Assembly: GCF_041146395.1 (NCBI RefSeq)
Contig: NC_091001.1
Coordinates: forward strand, 103,438,965-103,502,964
Reading direction: 5' to 3'
DNA from: Eulemur rufifrons
Taxonomy: Eukaryota > Chordata > Mammalia > Primates > Lemuridae
Length of the DNA: 64,000 nucleotides
The translations under genes were made by a program, and so were the position numbers. Of this stretch, positions 58,069 through 64,000 are shown one piece after another (within the stretch, counting starts at the first letter, position 1; the number at the start of each line of letters is the position of its first letter). The notes beneath the pieces are model-generated. The model did not search any database. It worked only from the letters and a program-made list of their open reading frames with translations, and was not told the DNA's origin.

Positions 58069-58689
58069 TGTGGGTTATTCTCTCCCTTTGCTGTAACTTC
58101 AGTCTCCCTGTCTTCTGGCTTTCTTGCAGTATATTTAGCCATACTCAAATCTCTTTCATTTAAAAAATTATTAACCTCTACTCCTGGCCCCTTGTTTCCC
58201 TTAGCTACATACAGCCTTTTTCCTACTATTCACAGTTAAATTTATTTAAAAAAATTCCAAACTAACATGACATGTTTTCCTCCTATTCACTCTTTAACTG
58301 CTGAAATTCGTCTTCTGCCCCAGCATCGTGCTGAAGGTCTTTCCATTGCTCCACCAAAGACCTCCTTCTTGCTCAAACTCATGGACACCTGCATTTTGGC
58401 CATTCTGCAGCTTAGGATAAGGAGAGGCAGTTTCTCCAACTTGGAGGACCCAGATCATAGAGGACATCTAACTCTTTCCCCTTCCCCTCCCTCCATGTCC
58501 AGGAACCACGTTCTGTCAGGGAGCTCGCAAACCCATTCTGCTCACTTGTCTCCAGACTCCCTGCTGCTGCCCCATGCAGGCCATGATTATCGGTGATCTG
58601 TCCTCTATAGTTTCTTTGCAGACTTCAGTTTCAGTCCACCCCACCCCTGCCAACACACACAGTCTATTCTATAGGCTATAGCTAGAGAA
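56146..58689. other. Unannotated, pyrimidine-rich in part
   Basis: From about 56930 the plus strand is C/T-rich with faint sense-L2 character (for example 58300-58400), so part may be ancient L2 coding sequence. I could not align it firmly. Overlapping frames of 60-116 codons are noncoding. Confidence 0.35.
58027..58066 (+). repeat. (CA)20 microsatellite
   Basis: Uninterrupted CA tract of about 40 bases, the cleanest microsatellite here and likely to be polymorphic. Confidence 0.97.
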
Positions 58690-59300
58690 TGTGCAATGCA
58701 TCTACTCATTCCCTGCTGAAAGCAAACAAGCCAAGCACTTCACTATCTTCCCATTGTCCTCAGGACAAAATCTAACGTTTCAAATGTAAGTTCCAAAGAT
58801 CAAATCCCTGCGTTTGTATTCAGCTGTATTTCTCACCTCTCTCTTCACTCTCCCTCATGCCAGAGCTGTGCAGCTGTGCTCTGGGCTCAGTCATCCTGAA
58901 TTGCATGCCCCCCCTCCCTCCCCAGACCCTTTGGACATGCTCTTGTTCTTTCTACCTGGAGTGTCCCTTCCCCACTTCAACCTCCCTCCACTCTGCCACC
59001 TCCCAGACACCACACCTTGTTTCTTCACCTGCTTGATTTCTCCTCAGCTTTTAGGTCTGCATTTATATGTCACTCTTTGAGTCCTAGAACAGGATATGTA
59101 ACCTTCCATTAATGCCTATAGTATCCTGTACTTACTCCCAGGATGGCTCTTCTCACGTTTAATTGTAAACGTGAATTACTAGATAGCAAATTCTTTGAGC
59201 TGGTTAAAGACCATGACTTGCTTCATTCTTCATTCCTGGAGCCTAGCTTAGTGCTTGGACATAGTACGTCTATTAAATGTTTGTTGATTGAGTAAATATA
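58690..59300 (+). mobile_element. L2 3' region
   Basis: 'cttcccattgtcctcaggac', 'ccagagctgtgcagctgtgc', 'ggacatgctcttgttctttc', 'tacctggagtgtcccttccc', 'gatagcaaattctttgagct' and 'gtttgttgattgagtaaat' follow L2 for about 600 bp. A 9-bp hairpin (tcacgttta/taaacgtga, 59153-59174) lies inside. Confidence 0.82.
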
Positions 59301-59504
59301 AGCACAAAGATGGACATAAAGAATCCATTGAAGACAAATACACTTGTTTAGTGTTTATAGCCTTTAACTATTTCCATATGCATGATAGCAATTGATAATG
59401 ACAACAGCATGTGACGTATGGAGAAGTTTTAAATTTTGATGACCAATTTATTATCATTTAATTTTCCATTTTTCCAAACAAAATATTCTGGATGTACTTA
59501 AAAT

Positions 59505-59640
59505 TCTGGAGACAGGTACACTAAAAGCCCTGACTTCACCATTATACAATTCACCCATGTAACAAAAAATACTTGTGCCCCCTAAATTTATTGAAATTTT
59601 AAAGAAGAAATCATAAACAAAAATAAATAAGTAAAATGGT
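59505..59640 (+). mobile_element. L1 3' terminus, older primate or L1MA type
   Basis: 'ggagacaggtacactaaaag', 'ccctgacttcaccattatac', 'aattcacccatgtaacaaaa' and 'cttgtgccccctaaatttat', then an A-rich tail. Confidence 0.75.
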
Positions 59641-59982
59641 TATTTTTCCACTTCCCCTGCCAGAAGCACAAAGATATTTTTCTCTGCTCCTCATCCTGAG
59701 AAACTGGTAGGGCTCCTGTTGGTGAAACTCATGAGGGGTGGGGCCACTTAGGACCGGCCCCTTGGAACTTTATTCTCTCAAGGTAGTCCATGCTCAGCTT
59801 CCAGAAATTCACCAATGACCCTGAGAGTGTTCCTGCTCTTCCTGGTAACAGAAACAGTGTCTTCTTTGCTTGATAAGCTGTGATTCTCTCTATTGAAGGA
59901 GTTCAGGAAATGCTACCCCCAAACACACTGCTTTGGACTTCAAACGCAGGGCTGTTGGGGAACAGCAAATGTGGGAAGGGGC
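59641..59982. other. Unannotated sequence
   Basis: Nothing recognised. Confidence 0.45.
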
Positions 59983-60125
59983 TTTTTTTTTTTTTTTTTT
60001 TAATTTCAGAATATTACAGGGGTACAGACATTTTGGTTACATGGATTGCTTTTGTACAGTTTGAGTCAAAGTTATAAGTGTGTCCATCACCCAGATAGTG
60101 TGTATTGTACCCATTAGGTATGAAT
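59983..60125 (-). mobile_element. L1 3' end, lineage type
   Basis: T run of about 19, then 'cagaatattacaggggtaca', 'acattttggttacatggatt', 'taagtgtgtccatcacccag' and 'atagtgtgtattgtacccat', the antisense of the same 3' UTR plan as 26423-26578 but more diverged. About 140 bp, extremely 5'-truncated. Confidence 0.8.
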
Positions 60126-63057
60126 TTACCAATTCCACACACCCCACCTGCTTGATTTCCATTGTGTTTTACTGCCGTATGTGCGCATGAGTGTTGTCTG
60201 CCTGTAAAAGCAACTCAGTTGTCATGAATCCCCTTCCCAGGAATCTCAACAACCAGGGAAGATTGAGACTGAGGGTATACACCACGCCCAGACATTGCTG
60301 TAGGATATCACCTATTCTTCTGAGGGCTCATTCATCTTTCCCAAAGATCATTTACTCTCCCCTAAATTGCCTACATTCTCTCTCCCTGCTCCCCTATGAA
60401 GAGGACATATAAGCTTCTGGATCTTACTGGGTTTTGGGGTATTCACTTTTTCTCCAGTGATGCTCCATGCACATAATAAACTTATATACCTTTTCTCCTG
60501 TTAATCTTCCCACTGTCAATTTATTCATAGACTCAATTATCAAACCCTCAGAGGGTAGAGGAAAAGTCTTCCCTCCCCTACAACTTCCAGCTGTCTCTCC
60601 AGTGTTCAAGGCAGCAGTTTGCCCTGTGACTTCATTTCTCTGATGGATATAAGAAGAGTTGATGATTTTTAGTTTGTTCGGATTTTTTTTCTTATCGTGA
60701 CAATGGGAGTGATGACTTCCAAGTTCTTTACACGTCAGACCAAAACTGAAAATCTGGGTTTGTTTTGATCAAATGCTTCTTGGCATGGGTACTAATTTTT
60801 AATCATATGCCAGATATTTGGGATGATAGATTCCAAAAAATATGGATTATGCTATTAATGTTTTGATGCTGTTGGACTTTGTATTAATGTAAAATTCTAT
60901 GTATTCTGCAAAATGATCAATTTAGTATTAGGTGAAATAAAACCTTAGAAAATTTACTACCTATGCAACTATTAAAAAAGCAAAACAAAACATGGTTGTA
61001 TCCCTTATCGTCAAGGTGATATTTGGGTGCAGTTGGATGCAGTCAGGAGGAAGTGAGCCTGTTTCAGCTCCACTTGACATCAGGGCATTCCTGATGGCCT
61101 CCACTGGGATGTCTCATGCTGCTTGGTCCTTGGATGGTGGCCGCTGTTATTGCTGATGCAACTTGTAAAATCTGGTCTTGGGTATGTGCCACAACAGACT
61201 GCTGATGCCTGTTCCCCATTGTGATTTCTGGTTATGTTGTCCACATTCTATACCCTCCCAATCCCCTTGTCATCTGTCAAACTCTTAGTTCTTTTGACAT
61301 TCTTGGGTCTTCCACTGTGTTGTGCAAGTTCTGCATCTTTTTGAGTCCCCGTTTAGGCAATAAGCTTTATTTTGGAGCTGCCATTTCTATACTATTCACT
61401 AATCAGTTTCTCTACTCTCAACAAAACAAGGATTTTGTATATGAAAATTCTCCCAACTAACTTTTTTCCTGAAATAAGCTTAAGAGCTTATCTTTGAATT
61501 AAAAAGAAAAGTAACACCAGCTCTTTTATTCTCAGCTGAGTTTTTTCCCTCCCTCTGGTGCATGGAAATCCCAGGTTCAATAAACAGAGATCAATAGACA
61601 ATTTGAATAATCATAGGTAAAAATATACAGGATGATATATTTAAATATAATCCCAGTATACTATACAAGAAAATCATGATTCAAATATGGAAGAAACAGA
61701 ATTATGTTATGGGTTTTATCAATGGATGTAATGAAGAAAAAAAGAAGCCACTTGACCTTGAGGCCTGAGATACTCTTCTTTGAGTGGCAAGAGTTTAGAG
61801 ATAGGCTTACATTTTCTTCTCTAGGAATCAATCACACTGCTGAATGGGTAGTGCATAATGCTGAAAAAGATAACAATATTTTAAATTATTTTCCTTGGTT
61901 TTCAATTTTATTATCCTCCTAGAGATAATGCTTGAATGTCTTAATCATAGTTATGAAGCAGAATTTAAGTGTTATAAATTTAAGAATGTGAAAATAATCT
62001 TAGAGCTGACAACAGTCAGTCAGTGAGACTGGTGCTGGGGAAGGAGTACAGAGCGTTCTTTGCCTCAGTTTATGGAGTTGTGAGGGATCAGATGCAATCT
62101 AATAGTTAATGAGAGAATGGATGAAGAAATATAGATTTAAGTGTGCTTAAACTGTGAAATAATAACTGGAAGATTTACATGAATAGCATAAACAAAACAA
62201 TTGAATAGAGAAGGAACAAAATTAAAAAAACTAATTTTTTCATATTTTAAAGAGAGAGTCAATTTTTAAATTATGTTTATAGCTTAAGAAATTGAACTAT
62301 GAGTATATACTTTGAAATTGTTAGGAAAACTATCAAAATTATTAAAAGACACAAACAGTTGTAAGGGAAATTAAGTGAAGAATGGGACTGGAAGTGTAAG
62401 AAAATGGGGGAAATATTTCAAATTTTCTTTTACCCTTCTATATGGATTGATTTTTTTTTTTTTACTGTATGGTATATTGCTTTTATTAAATTTAAATATT
62501 AGAAAATTCCATTTTCCAAAATACTTTTATGTCATTCCTGATCGCAGTTTTGCCATTTTTTGATTTTTATGGTAACACTTTATAGATAAATTTTCTTAAA
62601 AATAATTTTGAACATCTGCATGTTTATCTCTGCAAGAACATAATCCCTACCAGATGTTTCTTGCTGGCTCTGGGCCCAGAGATATTAATGGAATTATAAT
62701 GGAGAAGGTCTTGAGCAGAGGCGTTTGTCAGTCTGATTGTGCTTTCGATCTCAAATTGTACTGAAGGCGGTGATGTGGTGGCAGCAAGTGAGACTGCTGT
62801 GGGGCCTCAGCAATTTATCTGAACATCTGGCTGATTCTATTCTCTTCTGCTCTCTGCTTCAGAAGCCAAGTTTGTCCTTTTTATATCATATTATATAACA
62901 CAAGATTAAGATTGGTTTTGCAGAGAATTTTAAAACTCTTTATCTTCATATATGTTTGAATGTTAATGATCCATTGGGCTCTTGTAAGAGCAACATTTTG
63001 TTTGTTCCTGTCTACTTACACCTTTATTTTTCATCTTTTCCCTACCTCGTTGAGTCA
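60126..63057. other. Long unannotated stretch, about 2.9 kb
   Basis: AT-rich from 61500 to 62640 with a T run near 62452-62463. No repeat or exon recognised. Confidence 0.45.
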
Positions 63058-63338
63058 GGGTCTCACTTTGCTGCCCAAGTTGGAGTGTAGCGATGTGATC
63101 ATAGCTCACTGCAGCCTCGAAGTCCTAGCCTCAAGCAATCCTCCCACCTTAACCTCCTGAGTAGCTTGGACTGCAGGCACACACTACCACTCCAGGCTAT
63201 TTTTTAAATTTTTTGTAGAGATGGGGTCTCATTATGTTGTCCCCAGGCTTGTCTCAAACTCCTAGCTTTAAGTGATTCTCCTGATTAGCCTACCTTAGTG
63301 TTGGGATTACAGGTGTGAGACACCATGCCTGGCTTAAT
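63058..63338 (-). mobile_element. Dimeric Alu, old (AluJ-like)
   Basis: 'agggtctcactttgctgccc', 'catagctcactgcagcctcg', 'cctcctgagtagcttggact', 'agagatggggtctcattatg' and 'ttgggattacaggtgtgaga' give both arms. It lacks the extra inter-arm block of 53570-53889. More diverged, without a readable target duplication, so an older copy. Confidence 0.88.
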
Positions 63339-63589
63339 TCTAAATTCTCCTAATCTGGTCTCTAAATTTTTGTATAGTCTGTTGTTTATATAGTGCACTC
63401 AAGTGATAGTCTAGGCTTCCTGCAAGCTCCTAAATGCCTCTGAGAGGTGGCTGCCTGAGTTCCCATGAGGTCAGGCCCCAAGCCACAGGCTTTCACAGCA
63501 GAAATTTGTGTTACTATCTTATTGTTATTGTTCAATTCTGATATAGAGAGAAATAACAGAAATAATTTGACACCAGATATTTGTGCTTT

Positions 63590-63722
63590 TTCCTTATGGT
63601 TCTATCCCTTCCCAATAGATTGTAAACTCTTTAAGAATGAGGGATGGATTCTGACTCTTCTTTGTAATTCTTTAATTGCCTTAGACACAGTACAATTCCT
63701 GGAAACACTGAATTCATTTAAC
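63590..63722 (+). mobile_element. L2 3' fragment
   Basis: 'agattgtaaactctttaaga', 'atgagggatggattctgact' and 'cttagacacagtacaattcc' match the L2 tail. Confidence 0.62.
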
Positions 63723-64000
63723 TAAAAGTCTCATCAATTTTTAGATTGATTTGATTAGTGTGCATACAAACGCACATTGTTTTCATTGTCTTAAGAAAAT
63801 TATGGACTTCCAGCTTCCACTTAGGACATAGAAGGTTGGAAAGAATGTTATTCCCACTGTAATGACAGGGAAAATTCAGTTAATACGAAAAATTTTAATT
63901 TTTATTGACTTCAAAGAGATGAGATTGCAAAGTGAGCAACTAGCCTAAATTTGAGGAAAGGCAGGCACATCCAAAGAAAGATGGAACACAAGAGCTACTA
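63723..64000. other. Unannotated right edge
   Basis: 'gacttccagcttccacttag' faintly recalls the start of an L1M 5' UTR, but the match is too short to call and the window ends. Confidence 0.25.

Noticed and set aside
57798..58239. Several frames of 88-116 codons on both strands around the CA tract
   Set aside because: They owe their length to the stop-free (CA)n/(GT)n repeat.
1..64000. tRNA, snRNA, 7SK, Y RNA, CRISPR array, bacterial operon or viral genome
   Set aside because: No matching core motifs or structures. Direct repeats are SINE/LINE copies or microsatellites. Sequence is clearly mammalian nuclear.

Overview
This window is mammalian nuclear DNA and looks like gene-poor euchromatin, either intergenic or inside a very large intron. 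It is AT-rich, has no CpG island, no long open reading frame and no recognisable coding exon, and is filled with old interspersed repeats (L2, MIR, MaLR LTRs, MER5-type hAT elements, L1M). The longest open frames (about 100-129 codons) fall on repeats or on unremarkable sequence, and I believe none of them is a gene.

The younger repeats point to a strepsirrhine primate, most likely a Malagasy lemur. A full dimeric Alu at 53570-53889 carries the extra 'tttagttg-ccagctaat' block between its arms that I associate with lemur Alus. Several L1 3' ends (1-184, 244-757, 26423-26578, 59983-60125) share a 3' UTR with a 'gcgcac-atctgggg-atggacacg-ttgaagctctgact' core that differs from the human L1PA tail. 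This is a judgement from memory of the families, not a database search.

Layout: 1-757 holds two young L1 3' ends, the second apparently 5'-inverted. 0.9-5.4 kb is MIR/L2 debris and unannotated sequence. 5.4-6.9 kb is an antisense L1M 3' region. 7-10.3 kb has MIR/L2, a solo MaLR LTR that splits a MIR, and a second MaLR LTR holding a (CT)n(CA)n tract. 10.3-20 kb is mostly unannotated, with a 134-bp tandem duplication, an A/T inverted homopolymer pair and L2 relics. 20-24 kb is sense L2 and an antisense L1. 26.2-27.3 kb is an antisense L1M split by a young L1 tail. 28-31 kb has L2, two MaLR LTRs in opposite orientation and an L1M. 32-36 kb is L2 and MIR. 38.5-41 kb has MER5 elements, one holding a monomeric Alu, and a long antisense L2. 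42-43 kb is L1M. 43-53 kb is sparse. 53.6 kb is the diagnostic Alu. 55-59 kb is L2/MIR and pyrimidine-rich sequence. 59.5-64 kb has L1 tails and an older Alu.

No genes act together here, so there is no pathway to describe, and I found no new biological system. The items most worth checking are structural: nested insertions with readable target-site duplications, a likely twin-primed L1, a local tandem duplication, and several perfect palindromes, one of which is a paired TEAD-like motif at 25151-25170.
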